Virus record (IMG/VR): IMGVR_UViG_3300034418_010262
Span: 1-62,138 of that record
Reading direction: 5' to 3' (one strand)
Source: a virus
Length of the DNA stretch: 62,138 nt
Below the pieces are notes generated by a model. It saw only the letters and a list, made by a program, of their open reading frames with translations. It had not been told where the DNA came from and ran no database searches. Shown here one piece after another: positions 15,117 through 23,810 of the stretch (the stretch's first letter is position 1; each line of letters begins with the position of its first letter). The position numbers and the translations under genes are program-made.

Positions 15117-15445
15117 TACACCGCCTCCTTTTCAATAAAGCCAAAACCTAAAACTTCATATTCAACACCGTCAACTTCCATACGATCAAACATTGAAGTT
15201 GAACGAAGACCGTAACCACCCTCATGAAGAGGAGCCAAACGAGTAACGTTTGGATTGTAGTCACCGTTATCTTCGATGTCTGTACGGCTCCAAGAACCCA
15301 TTACGTTGTTAGTCCAACGGTAAGCATACTCAAGAGCATCCATTACATTGTCGAAACCTTCAGCAAGAACTTCTGCTACTGGAGTGAAACCTTCAACGTC
15401 ACCAGAGATTTCGTTGCGGTCCATGTGCTTAACGATGATTTTCAT
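15116..15445 (-). CDS. small acidic protein, unknown function
   Basis: 109 residues, MKIIVKHMDRNEISGDVEGF followed by ALEYAYRWTNNVMGSW and a C-terminal beta segment. Pattern-wise it could be a small alpha/beta domain; not recognised. First gene behind a strong early promoter. Confidence 0.6.
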   Translation of the reverse strand: MKIIVKHMDRNEISGDVEGFTPVAEVLAEGFDNVMDALEYAYRWTNNVMGSWSRTDIEDNGDYNPNVTRLAPLHEGGYGLRSTSMFDRMEVDGVEYEVLGFGFIEKEAV

Positions 15446-15474
15446 GTTGTTTCCTTTTCATTCCTTATAATAGT

Positions 15475-15503
15475 AATATAGTACTTTCGAAGGCAAATGT
15501 CAA
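15475..15503 (-). promoter_or_regulatory. sigma70-type early promoter
   Basis: GGGTTGACA with TTGACA at 15503-15498, 17 bp, TATATT (15480-15475). Near-identical over about 45 bases to the promoter at 14563-14591. Confidence 0.88.
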
Positions 15504-15517
15504 CCCTTTTTCGCACT

Positions 15518-15567
15518 TTTTTTCAAATAAAATGAAAAAAGATTCGTATGGAAATCAATGGCTTATA
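15518..15567 (-). repeat. two-part dispersed element upstream of an early promoter
   Basis: Contains the 23-bp inverted repeat (15518-15540) and TATAAGCCATTGATTTC (15567-15551 on the minus strand). The same two parts in the same order precede the promoter at 59917; a 15-bp match lies at 32455-32469. Confidence 0.8.
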
Positions 15568-15602
15568 ATTTTTTTACAATTTTTTCACATGTCAATAGCT
15601 TT

Positions 15603-15610
15603 TATAAATA
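15603..15610 (+). promoter_or_regulatory. T4-type late promoter
   Basis: TATAAATA 27 bases before the nitroreductase ATG, divergent from the early promoter on the other strand. Confidence 0.7.
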
Positions 15611-15636
15611 AATTGTAGCCAAAGAAAGGAATACGT

Positions 15637-16263
15637 ATGGAAAACTCTGCTATAATTAAAGCTGTAATCCGCAGTCAACATTGCCAACGTAACTTTGATC
15701 TGAATAAAACAATCCCAGAAGAAGATATGAAGTTATTGGAAACAGCGATTACAGAATGCCCAAGCAAACAAAATTTTGCTTTTTACAAAGCTAATTTTAT
15801 TACAGATAGAAAAACTATTGAAGCAATTCATGAAAACACTGAAGGCTTTGGCGTTTTAGCAAATCCTGATGAACCTTATTCAAAAGATAATGTCAAATGG
15901 ACAACAAATTCTCAAACTCTTGCAAACTTGTTAGTTGTAATGGAATATGTTAAACCATCTGAGTCTCAAGAATGGAGAAACAGCGAATTTGGCGATCCTT
16001 GGAAAAGAGATGCTGATATGGCTGTAGGTATTGCCGCAGGTTATTTAAATGTTATTTCATCGATGAAAGGCTATAGAACTGGTTGTTGTGCGTGTTTTAA
16101 TAACGAAGCAGTAAAGAAAGTTTTAAATACTAAAAACGATATTGCACTAATGATGGGAATTGGATTTAAAGACGAAACAAGACCAAGAAGAGAACACCAT
16201 TCAGATCCAGACTTTGTATTCCCAACAAAAGCAAAAGAAAAAATTGAGGTAGCTTATATTTAA
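15637..16263 (+). CDS. nitroreductase-family flavoprotein
   Basis: 208 residues. The start has the family pattern IIKAVIRSQHCQRNFDLNKTIPEEDMKLLETAI...CPSKQNFAFYK (R-S-x-R-x-F then the S-x-x-N region binding FMN). DADMAVGIAAGYLNVISSMKGYRTGCCACFN is the helix-plus-loop second half, and MMGIGF gives the GIG near the end. FMN-dependent NAD(P)H redox activity is expected, substrate unknown. GAAAGGA precedes the ATG. First gene of a plus-strand late unit that includes a methyltransferase and an oxygenase. Confidence 0.85.
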   Translation: MENSAIIKAVIRSQHCQRNFDLNKTIPEEDMKLLETAITECPSKQNFAFYKANFITDRKTIEAIHENTEGFGVLANPDEPYSKDNVKWTTNSQTLANLLVVMEYVKPSESQEWRNSEFGDPWKRDADMAVGIAAGYLNVISSMKGYRTGCCACFNNEAVKKVLNTKNDIALMMGIGFKDETRPRREHHSDPDFVFPTKAKEKIEVAYI

Positions 16264-16266
16264 ATT

Positions 16267-16959
16267 ATGATACATCCGCGAAATGAGAGTACCAATCGGT
16301 ACCCACTATTTAATGAATTGATACCTGAATATACAAAAGACTCTAAGTTGCTAGACTACGGTGGCAGCTCTGGTAACCTTTTATATTTTTCAAACGGTTC
16401 TATCAACGAGAGTACATACACTTGCGTTGATGTTACAGAAGAATCTATCGCAGCAGGACAATACGAGTTTCCTAAAGCAGAGTTTGTTCATCTAAACAAA
16501 TACAATGAAATGTATAATCATGATGGAACAAACGATCCCTACGTTTATCCAGTAATGACTCATAAAGATTTCATATGGGCGTATTCAGTTTTTAGCCACA
16601 CGGTTTTAGAAGATATCGTATCTGCTCTTTGGTGGTTTAAATCTTTAAATCCAAAAAAGGTTGTCGTATCGTATCTGTGTAACGACGGTGATGAAAATTC
16701 TCAGAAGGTATTACAATACTTTTATGATAGAAGAATAGATCAATTCGGCTCAACTGTAGATTTTCGTTCCAACCTAGACGATTACTTTTATCTATCAGAC
16801 AATGAATATGGTGTAAAGTCAGCAGAAACTTTTATTGCTGTGTACAATACCGAATGGCTAATAAATAAGTTATACGAAAAGGGAATAATAGCAAGAAAGA
16901 TTACGTCTACTCTTACTTCTATTCCATTTTTAGAGGTTGAATATGAAAATTCTTATTAA
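16267..16959 (+). CDS. SAM-dependent class I methyltransferase
   Basis: 230 residues. SKLLDYGGSSGNLLYFSNGS is motif I with the GxSG nucleotide loop, YTCVDVTEESIAAGQY supplies the acidic end of strand 2, and DFIWAYSVFSHTVLEDI is motif IV. Acceptor unknown. Shares its 3' end with the following oxygenase gene and is close to the nitroreductase. Confidence 0.85.
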   Translation: MIHPRNESTNRYPLFNELIPEYTKDSKLLDYGGSSGNLLYFSNGSINESTYTCVDVTEESIAAGQYEFPKAEFVHLNKYNEMYNHDGTNDPYVYPVMTHKDFIWAYSVFSHTVLEDIVSALWWFKSLNPKKVVVSYLCNDGDENSQKVLQYFYDRRIDQFGSTVDFRSNLDDYFYLSDNEYGVKSAETFIAVYNTEWLINKLYEKGIIARKITSTLTSIPFLEVEYENSY

Positions 16960-17389
16960 TAGAATACTCAAAGAACTTGAAGCTTTGCCGCCGTATGATT
17001 ATCAAATTGCTCTTCAAGGTGTGCAAGGGCAAACTGACCCATTCTATGGCATTGGAAAGCTCGCAGGTTTGCAGCATAAAGAGCCCGATTTCATACACCC
17101 TATTTTTCCTGAATTGAAGTATACAAATAAAGTATTGTTTGATCTAGGAATGTGTAGAAGTAGATTAATGTTGCTGAAACCGTCTTCATGTTATTCATAT
17201 CATAAGGATGCTTCAGAAAGAATTCATATTCCTTTAATTACAAATGAAAATTGTTTTATGGTAATAGAAGATGAAGTGATAAGATATCCCGCGGATGGTT
17301 CACATTATTTAATAAATACAACTAAGATGCATACTGCGATAAACGCGTCAAAAGAAGATCGACTGCACATTGTTGGATGTGTATATTAG
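16943..17389 (+). CDS. aspartyl/asparaginyl beta-hydroxylase-like 2OG-Fe(II) oxygenase
   Basis: 148 residues from the ATG at 16943 (GAGG six bases upstream). RLMLLKPSSCYSYHKDASERIHIPL contains the H-x-D iron pair, and MHTAINASKEDRLHIVGCVY supplies the distal His and the 2OG-binding Arg. The double-stranded beta-helix is small, as in phage members. Substrate unknown. One of four 2OG-type enzymes in this 5-kb stretch. Confidence 0.82.
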   Translation: MKILINRILKELEALPPYDYQIALQGVQGQTDPFYGIGKLAGLQHKEPDFIHPIFPELKYTNKVLFDLGMCRSRLMLLKPSSCYSYHKDASERIHIPLITNENCFMVIEDEVIRYPADGSHYLINTTKMHTAINASKEDRLHIVGCVY

Positions 17390-17398
17390 GAGAAAGTA

Positions 17399-17707
17399 AT
17401 GCCTGTAATTTATAACGTAGTTCATACAAGACCAAACACGAGTGCTGCTTGGATTGCTGATGAAGATCCAGATTTCATCTCAGATTTTCAGGCTAAAACA
17501 AACGAGTATATCGCGTCAGGTCATATTGTAAGCTTTACACACTCACATCCAAACGATCTAGAGCATCATGCCACTCTTACGATTACAGATGAAGCAGCAG
17601 ACGCTGTTATCCTGGCCGATGCTTCTTGGAGATATTTTGGTGATACTATCCATGATAATTATCAACCAAAAGGAATTACCACTGTTCAAACTAGAACAGT
17701 AGAATAA
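17399..17707 (+). CDS. small protein, unknown function
   Basis: 102 residues: MPVIYNVVHTRPNTSAAWI, a helix DFISDFQAKTNEYIASG, strands IVSFTHSHP and HATLTITDEAA. The alpha/beta layout resembles a ferredoxin-like fold. AGGAGAAAG site. It converges with the TauD-like gene and overlaps it by 22 bases, with a CTGTTC/GAACAG hairpin in the overlap. Confidence 0.6.
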   Translation: MPVIYNVVHTRPNTSAAWIADEDPDFISDFQAKTNEYIASGHIVSFTHSHPNDLEHHATLTITDEAADAVILADASWRYFGDTIHDNYQPKGITTVQTRTVE

Positions 17708-18540
17708 GGATAGCTCTCATAAACATTGCCGTAATCTAACGCAATTCTATGAAGAACTCTTTCTTCCATTCTATCAAATTCCCATCTCTTATGAATGCTC
17801 ATCCATTGATCTGATAAAATAATTTGTCCATCCACCCAATCATGGTGGTAAGCATATGATTCATCTTTTAAAATTTGGTGAACTAATTCTGAGTGTACTT
17901 CTTGAAACTCATCTTCGTTTAAACCGTCCATACCGAATACCTGATAAAACGGATAATATAATCCAGTAATTCCAGCTTCTGTAGTCATGACTAGATCAAA
18001 AAGATTTTCTTTGTTCACATGATCGTGGAACCAAGGCGTGGTACTATATCTTCCTTTCTCATATCCAAAATAGCACTTTAAATTTGCAATCGATTTTTGC
18101 AGGTTTTCTGACATGCCTTCATAGACCTTTGCCATATTAATAAAGCTTGTTCTAGAGCCTTCCATGTGTTCTGCACCATACATCCAAACAATAGGCTGTC
18201 TTGCTTTATTACTTGCCATATTGGCATGCCATTCTAAAGCGCTCGCGTGGCCAAATAATCCTGGCTCGCCTTTATCATCTTTCTTACCTGTAACTCTGAT
18301 AACACCTTCATGCAAATAAATGCTATGTGTTCTTTTCTTATCTTTTGCTTTCATTACATTGCCAATCACCTCTGCAATACGCAGCTGTTCTGCTGGTTCT
18401 ATAAATTCTGGCTCAGGAAAAACAACGACAGTTTGTTTTGAGAGTAGTCGAGCTACTTCAATTATCTCATCATCAGTTAGAGACGTAATAGGGTTATGAA
18501 CTCGTAAAGTCCAGCCGTTATCATCAAAACTTATTTCCAT
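17686..18540 (-). CDS. TauD/TfdA-family 2OG oxygenase with an HxN metal motif
   Basis: 284 residues. Layout fits TauD: an N-terminal LTDDEIIEVARLLSKQTVVVFPEPEF, the iron segment ALEWHANMASNKARQPIVWMYG, SRTSFINMAKVY, and the C-terminal SIHKRWEFDRMEERVLHRIALDY with distal His and Arg. The usual H-x-D is H-x-N here, confirmed from the bases (CAT GCC AAT). That could alter iron ligation or the reaction. Its start overlaps the next gene's stop by one base. Confidence 0.82.
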   Translation of the reverse strand: MEISFDDNGWTLRVHNPITSLTDDEIIEVARLLSKQTVVVFPEPEFIEPAEQLRIAEVIGNVMKAKDKKRTHSIYLHEGVIRVTGKKDDKGEPGLFGHASALEWHANMASNKARQPIVWMYGAEHMEGSRTSFINMAKVYEGMSENLQKSIANLKCYFGYEKGRYSTTPWFHDHVNKENLFDLVMTTEAGITGLYYPFYQVFGMDGLNEDEFQEVHSELVHQILKDESYAYHHDWVDGQIILSDQWMSIHKRWEFDRMEERVLHRIALDYGNVYESYPYSTVLV

Positions 18541-19046
18541 TAGATGTTCATTTCTGTATATGGAAAATCATGTACTGCCAATCTAAACAGCAAACGATCT
18601 TCTGTTGGCTCTTCTACCCAATGAACTTTCTTCGTGTTTAGAATAAACATATTGTTGTACACTACTCGCACCTCGCCATCATCATCTTTAATTCCAAGCG
18701 CGCCAGTATTTTTAGATAGTGGCATAAGGAAAGCAATCTCAGAATGTACATCAGCATGAGGAGGCATGCTACCACCTTCCTCTACTAAAAAGAAATCGAG
18801 TCTAAAATCTTTTGTTCTAATACCATATTTTTTGAATTGAGATAGAACAAACCTTCTGAGTTTCATGTCATGCATTTCTGGCGGAATGTGCTTTACATAA
18901 AACCGTTTCATCAGTTCTCCGCCTGTACATTCTGGAATCTTTTCTCCATAATGCTCAAACGATTCTACCCAGTCTAATTTATCATAATATTCTTGGAAAA
19001 ATTCCATTCCAAGATTTACGTCTGTTTGTATTCCATATTGTTTCAT
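18540..19046 (-). CDS. 2OG-Fe(II) oxygenase, aspartyl hydroxylase-like
   Basis: 168 residues from ATG at 19046, which has GGAGGGAAGA and overlaps the upstream stop (ATGA). MPPHADVHSEIAFLMPLS provides H-x-D, and NTKKVHWVEEPTEDRLLFRLAV the distal His and Arg. Substrate unknown; probably acts with neighbouring methyltransferase and acetyltransferase-like genes. Confidence 0.8.
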   Translation of the reverse strand: MKQYGIQTDVNLGMEFFQEYYDKLDWVESFEHYGEKIPECTGGELMKRFYVKHIPPEMHDMKLRRFVLSQFKKYGIRTKDFRLDFFLVEEGGSMPPHADVHSEIAFLMPLSKNTGALGIKDDDGEVRVVYNNMFILNTKKVHWVEEPTEDRLLFRLAVHDFPYTEMNI

Positions 19047-19576
19047 TCTTCCCTCCAAGCTATATACTGCCAAGAGTTCGGCACTGTTTCATACAGTTCA
19101 GCAGTAAGCTTCCATTTATTTGTGCTCTTTTTATTTATTGCTCCAACAAATCTTTTAAAATAATTTGCTTGCCTTTTTTCTCTAGAAATAATAGCGTTCT
19201 TTTCTACAAGCAAAGATTGGTGTTCAAGCATTGCTTGAATAGTTGGTCTTAAAAGTTCACGAGTAAACTGAACTCTATTGTCTGGTGTTTGATATAACCG
19301 CGACAAAATTCTAGAACCTAGTTCAATATCTTGGACGCCCGAGAAGCCAACTATCCTGCCTTCTCTTCTCATTATAGATATCGTATGCAAATTTTCAATC
19401 TGTTCTATTTTATAATTATCGATCAAATAATGATCGTCTTTTACAGCATGCATACATGCCTCTATCTCAACGAGATCATAGTCAGTTGTTTTTCTTGTCC
19501 ACACTTCTGCTGGTCGAGTATCATTTGCAGTAGGCATAGGCGTGTATAGCCAATCATCTATTTTCTGTATAAGCAA
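19043..19576 (-). CDS. possible GNAT-like acetyltransferase
   Basis: 177 residues, start uncertain (TTG at 19576 overlapping the upstream gene). A strand pair TISIMRREGRIVGFSGVQDI followed by helices and LLVEKNAIISREKRQANYFKRF resembles the GNAT core, but no classical Q/R-x-x-G-x-G/A loop is evident. Low-confidence functional call. Confidence 0.4.
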   Translation of the reverse strand: MLIQKIDDWLYTPMPTANDTRPAEVWTRKTTDYDLVEIEACMHAVKDDHYLIDNYKIEQIENLHTISIMRREGRIVGFSGVQDIELGSRILSRLYQTPDNRVQFTRELLRPTIQAMLEHQSLLVEKNAIISREKRQANYFKRFVGAINKKSTNKWKLTAELYETVPNSWQYIAWREE

Positions 19577-20205
19577 TGCTGTGTACTCTCTATTCCGGTT
19601 TCATAATCTGTTGGTATCACTTCGCCAAACTGCTTCATATAGTCGGTGTGATGCGCAACTAAAAAATACCAAATATTATTCATACGTGGTATATCTTCCA
19701 AGCCTTCATACACCATTACGTCTTCTGGTGTTGCAACAACATAGGCATATTCTTTATTATAAACCTGATCAAAAACGTCGGGTCTATCTTTTAATCTATA
19801 GTTGAGTGCTCGCCTTAACATAGTCTCGTCATCTGTGGGAATGAATGTTGAGTACAATGGTGATTGAATTTTTTGAATATATCTTTTCATTTCAGATATA
19901 GTCATATGCGTAAAGATTGAAAACATTAATGTTACATCGGCAGGCAGATCTAATTCTTCATCTTTACCATTTCTCCAATATTGATGATTGTAAGCATCTA
20001 GGTGGTGCCATTCATGTTCTGGCCAAATATGTCGATTTTCTTCTATAAGTTCCCAATCAACATCAACGCCCACGTACTCAAAATCACATGGCTGATACTT
20101 AAGCATGTTTCCATGATTGCATCCCCAGTCAACTACGCGCTTTCCTTTTAATGGAACTATACGCTCAAAATATTTTCTTACATCATACTCAAGATAAATT
20201 TTCAT
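19558..20205 (-). CDS. SAM-dependent class I methyltransferase
   Basis: 215 residues. GKRVVDWGCNHGNMLKYQPC is motif I, FEYVGVDVDWELIEENRHIW gives the acidic ribose-binding residue, and DVTLMFSIFTHMTISEM is motif IV. The start overlaps the next oxygenase stop by 4 bases. Substrate unknown. Confidence 0.83.
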   Translation of the reverse strand: MKIYLEYDVRKYFERIVPLKGKRVVDWGCNHGNMLKYQPCDFEYVGVDVDWELIEENRHIWPEHEWHHLDAYNHQYWRNGKDEELDLPADVTLMFSIFTHMTISEMKRYIQKIQSPLYSTFIPTDDETMLRRALNYRLKDRPDVFDQVYNKEYAYVVATPEDVMVYEGLEDIPRMNNIWYFLVAHHTDYMKQFGEVIPTDYETGIESTQHCLYRK

Positions 20206-20813
20206 TTTGGTGTTTCGAATTTTATCCTAGGTTCTGGGTTTAAATATTTCTCATAAAATTCTCTATAAGATACACTGATATTAAACTGCAAATTTACTCT
20301 GTCGTCATGTCTTTGATTAAACACTGCATGTGGTTGTCTACAGTTCCAAGCCCAGGCTGAGCCGGCCTCAGTCTTTCCTATAGAATAAATTGTTTCATCT
20401 GAATATATTTCAAGAGGAGTGTATACTTCATCCTCATAACACATAGGCGCAATAATACTGCTTGCTCTTACTGGGTCGCAATGAGGTAGGACGTCAGCTC
20501 CACCGTCTATCTTAAGAAATAAACACCCGTATATCTCATCGTATTTTTCTACGATTTCAAGAGCCCACGGATGAGTGACATACGCAAAGTTAAAAGCAAA
20601 GTACGGCTCATATGTGGCAGACTTTGCTTCTTGTAATATTTCGCTATAAACATCTGGAGGAATATCGCAAAACTTTGCGGCCAGTGTCCACGGATAATTC
20701 TTTCTTCCGTGGTGTGGGCTAGATCTCATTGCATATTGATCTCTTTCACCTACTCGGCTATCATAGCCTTTCATGTCTTTTATTTTACGATCATTTGTCT
20801 TTTCATCAACCAT
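20202..20813 (-). CDS. 2OG-Fe(II) oxygenase-like protein
   Basis: 203 residues. DVLPHCDPVRASSIIAPM gives H-x-D, with the later PHAVFNQRHDDRVNLQFNISV supplying distal His and Arg. It is the fourth 2OG-type enzyme of this cluster. It overlaps the desaturase stop by 34 bases; the start might instead be ATG 20774. Confidence 0.72.
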   Translation of the reverse strand: MVDEKTNDRKIKDMKGYDSRVGERDQYAMRSSPHHGRKNYPWTLAAKFCDIPPDVYSEILQEAKSATYEPYFAFNFAYVTHPWALEIVEKYDEIYGCLFLKIDGGADVLPHCDPVRASSIIAPMCYEDEVYTPLEIYSDETIYSIGKTEAGSAWAWNCRQPHAVFNQRHDDRVNLQFNISVSYREFYEKYLNPEPRIKFETPK

Positions 20814-21415
20814 TCTAATACAGCTCCAGTTTGATCGAAACGATGGAATCTCAAATTCTTTCCTTTATGATGTTCAGCATGATACCCTTCGCCAGCTGTC
20901 ATCACATTAATTGCTGGAACATTACGAGACTTGCCGCCTATGTGACAAACGCCGTTTACGAGACCAAAGCCAATTAGAGCGCATACCGAAGGAATTACTG
21001 TATAAGCTACAAGCACCTGCCAGCTGATTGCTAAAGCAATTAATGCCTGGGCACCCCAGATGATATGCCAGTACTTATGAAAGAAAAGAATACGAGGATT
21101 CACATACAAATCTTTTACATATTTTGGTGGAATATGATCTACTCGCCATATTCCGAATAGAACCTTCCAAAATCCTACCTTTAATGGAGAATGCGGATCA
21201 AGTTCTGTATCTGAGTGATGGTGATGCATGCGATGTACACCAATCCATCCAATAGGACTTCTTAATCCTATCAGGTTAGTTGTCCATAGAACAAATATCT
21301 CATAAAGCCAGTGCGCCTTAAACGCTTTATGAGCAAAATATCGATGCAATCCTGCTGATACTGAAACATGGGCTATAAGAAGATACCACAAAAAGCCCCA
21401 GACTAAAAATTCCAC
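20780..21415 (-). CDS. fatty acyl desaturase (membrane di-iron)
   Basis: 211 residues. The three histidine boxes are HRYFAHKAF (HxxxxH), HRMHHHHSD (HxxHH) and GEGYHAEHHKG (HxxHH), and hydrophobic spans surround them. This is the delta-9 type acyl-CoA/acyl-lipid desaturase pattern, at the short end for the family. It would introduce a double bond into acyl chains of host membrane lipid. Start is GTG after AGGAGG, with an out-of-frame 5-codon ATG frame between. Unusual phage gene; neighbours are oxygenases and methyltransferases. Confidence 0.88.
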   Translation of the reverse strand: MEFLVWGFLWYLLIAHVSVSAGLHRYFAHKAFKAHWLYEIFVLWTTNLIGLRSPIGWIGVHRMHHHHSDTELDPHSPLKVGFWKVLFGIWRVDHIPPKYVKDLYVNPRILFFHKYWHIIWGAQALIALAISWQVLVAYTVIPSVCALIGFGLVNGVCHIGGKSRNVPAINVMTAGEGYHAEHHKGKNLRFHRFDQTGAVLEWLMKRQMIVK

Positions 21416-21438
21416 TTCATATATCCTCCTGTTTATTG

Positions 21439-23148
21439 CTATTTATCAAAGACTAACCCAAAATTCTTACTGATAAAATGAGTCATTACTGTGTTTTCTC
21501 TTTTCACGATGTCCCACAGTCTTGTACTAGAAACGTCCCATTGTGCGGTACCCTTCTTAAACGATCTAGGATCATTGACATCATGCTTGTTATGCCACAT
21601 CTCGCATAAACTCTCGACGGGCACCTGATTCTTTTCTACCTTATAGGACATAATTGTTTCATTATCATATCCAAACGCAGCTTGAATCTGCGGTGGATAG
21701 ATTGAAAACTCTTTAAGCTCTTTCATCTTTGCAATCACTTCTTCTATATCACTAAAATAATCAAGCTGCGCCATGATAGGCCTAGAAGCCATCATAATTC
21801 CCGTATTAAAAATATCGTTACCTGGTTCTAGATCTTCATCTTGTAATAAAGCGTGCGCATTCCAATATTTGCTTTGAGGGGATCTAAAATCATAGTGGTA
21901 ATTTTTAAAATAGTTTGGTTTGTTTGGAAATACTTCAGCCTCTTCTTTTGTTGTTTTATTACAACAAAGAGCCACCTCTGCTTTCAAATAATTAAACGCG
22001 TCTACATGACTATGGAAGTATACGTCGTAATCAATATATAGAACTAGATCGTAATCGTGTGTAAGCTTGTCAAGCAACCAAACTTTGTATAGATTAATTA
22101 TATCATATACTGAAAGATCTGTAAACCTTTTTGCGAACTCAATATACTGATCATCATGCCCAAACTCGATGTAATCCGCGCCTATGGCCTTTGCATACTC
22201 TGCGTGATTTTGATGCAACTGTTCTTTGTATTGGGCTAAACGCTCTTTTGTTCTTTTACTTTTATTTACAGGATCATCTTCATGTCCTCTTGGATTATCA
22301 AGCTTGTCGTCTGGTATTTCAATATAGATTGAATACACGCATTTTGTTTTATCATTAAAATAAGCATTAAACTTTTTGTTTACAAAATGAGCTATCTTGA
22401 TCTTATTCCAATCTGGTATGACAGGATCTCGGCTTAAAATCCAATTCCATTCTTTATCCATTATAACATAAGGTACCTTATATTTTTCCATAATATAAGA
22501 AAAGATGCTCTCATTGTTTGGATAATAGTAAGCTCTTAGAAAATGAGCGTCGTCTCTATATACGTTGCCATCCTTAATATTTTTAATAAGATCTGCGGCT
22601 TCAATCATACGCTCTGAATATTTTATTTCTTTAATATGCTCTGATTTAGCAATCATGATTCCAGTATTCATCACGTGATTATCTTGACCATCCAACATGT
22701 CTTTTGTAATATGGTACTTAATCGTAGGACTGCGTTGACCAACCATCTCAAATAAAATACTCTCGAGCTCTTTATTCTTAATATCCTCATCTTGATCTAT
22801 TATATGAATGCCTTTGCTTAGATCTAATTCTTCAAACACATTTTCATTCGTATTGAAGATTACATCCATATCTACATACATCACCTCGTCATATTTTTCT
22901 GCAAGCTGAGCAAATAATACATGCTTATATAGATTCGCCTTCGTGAATTCATTATCGCCGATATCCATATCATCCATCTGATTGTGATAGAATATCCAAT
23001 CCACTCCAATCTTTTCGGCATAATCCTTTTTATTTTGGATCAACCTGTCAAAGTATTCAGAAATCATATGCTGAGCATGATCCGCCACTTGCCATCTATC
23101 TTTTGGTATGTCAATATTGTCGTATGTTGTAAAGATTACTCTCTTCAT
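21439..23148 (-). CDS. two-domain glycosyltransferase (tandem GT-A/GT8-like)
   Basis: 569 residues made of two related halves. The first has KANLYKHVLFAQLAEKYDEV then MYVDMDVIFN, and the second has INLYKVWLLDKLTHDYDLV then LYIDYDVYFH, so each carries a D-x-D at the end of an equivalent strand. Both halves also have a DI(F)NTGIMMA/MNTGIMIA segment. This looks like internal duplication of one GT-A domain. Donor and acceptor unknown. Confidence 0.8.
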   Translation of the reverse strand: MKRVIFTTYDNIDIPKDRWQVADHAQHMISEYFDRLIQNKKDYAEKIGVDWIFYHNQMDDMDIGDNEFTKANLYKHVLFAQLAEKYDEVMYVDMDVIFNTNENVFEELDLSKGIHIIDQDEDIKNKELESILFEMVGQRSPTIKYHITKDMLDGQDNHVMNTGIMIAKSEHIKEIKYSERMIEAADLIKNIKDGNVYRDDAHFLRAYYYPNNESIFSYIMEKYKVPYVIMDKEWNWILSRDPVIPDWNKIKIAHFVNKKFNAYFNDKTKCVYSIYIEIPDDKLDNPRGHEDDPVNKSKRTKERLAQYKEQLHQNHAEYAKAIGADYIEFGHDDQYIEFAKRFTDLSVYDIINLYKVWLLDKLTHDYDLVLYIDYDVYFHSHVDAFNYLKAEVALCCNKTTKEEAEVFPNKPNYFKNYHYDFRSPQSKYWNAHALLQDEDLEPGNDIFNTGIMMASRPIMAQLDYFSDIEEVIAKMKELKEFSIYPPQIQAAFGYDNETIMSYKVEKNQVPVESLCEMWHNKHDVNDPRSFKKGTAQWDVSSTRLWDIVKRENTVMTHFISKNFGLVFDK

Positions 23149-23810
23149 ATTCCAATCACCATATATCTTGTATATTCTTCGGAGGGGCTCATTTCACCCT
23201 TATAAAATACTCTTACTAAATCTAAAGACTCTACAAAAGAATCTAGACTATCGTGAGTATTAATGTGTTCTGGTTCTGCGTGATAGTTGTTTGATTGAAA
23301 GCAAACCATCGTATTATGATCTTTAGAATTTGCGATGAGCTTAATATCGTCGGGCTCCATGTGTTCACAGCTTGTATTAATAATCAGCTGAAAAGCATCT
23401 TTTCTTTCTAAGAAATAATTAATAGCATCATCAGTTATGCCAATATTGTTTCTACACTCAGGAATATCTTGTTTTAATTCCCAGTGAATGCGTTCACACA
23501 TAGGATCTGAATCAACATTCCAGATCTTTACTTCTTCATTAATGTGTTCTCTTAGTAAAATTCCAGTAAGACCGTACCAACTTCCCATTACCAGAATATC
23601 TTTCAAAGGTGCATCTGGATAATAGTCATCAGTAAGATAGTTTGAGAGCTCAGATACTAGCCATTCTTTACTAGCCATTTGTGCATCGTTAATGCTGTTT
23701 ATAATATCGAACGATCTATATAAATCTTCGTCTTGGTTATATTGTGAATCTTTATAAATTCTTTCGATTTCTTGAATAGCATTCTTATAGATCAGTTCTT
23801 TGTAGTTCAT
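23145..23810 (-). CDS. SAM-dependent methyltransferase-like protein
   Basis: 221 residues. LKDILVMGSWYGLTGILLREH is a motif I variant (GSWYG), VKIWNVDSDPMCERIHW the strand-2 acidic, and AFQLIINTSCEHMEP motif IV. The start overlaps the glycosyltransferase stop upstream. Substrate unknown. Confidence 0.72.
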   Translation of the reverse strand: MNYKELIYKNAIQEIERIYKDSQYNQDEDLYRSFDIINSINDAQMASKEWLVSELSNYLTDDYYPDAPLKDILVMGSWYGLTGILLREHINEEVKIWNVDSDPMCERIHWELKQDIPECRNNIGITDDAINYFLERKDAFQLIINTSCEHMEPDDIKLIANSKDHNTMVCFQSNNYHAEPEHINTHDSLDSFVESLDLVRVFYKGEMSPSEEYTRYMVIGI

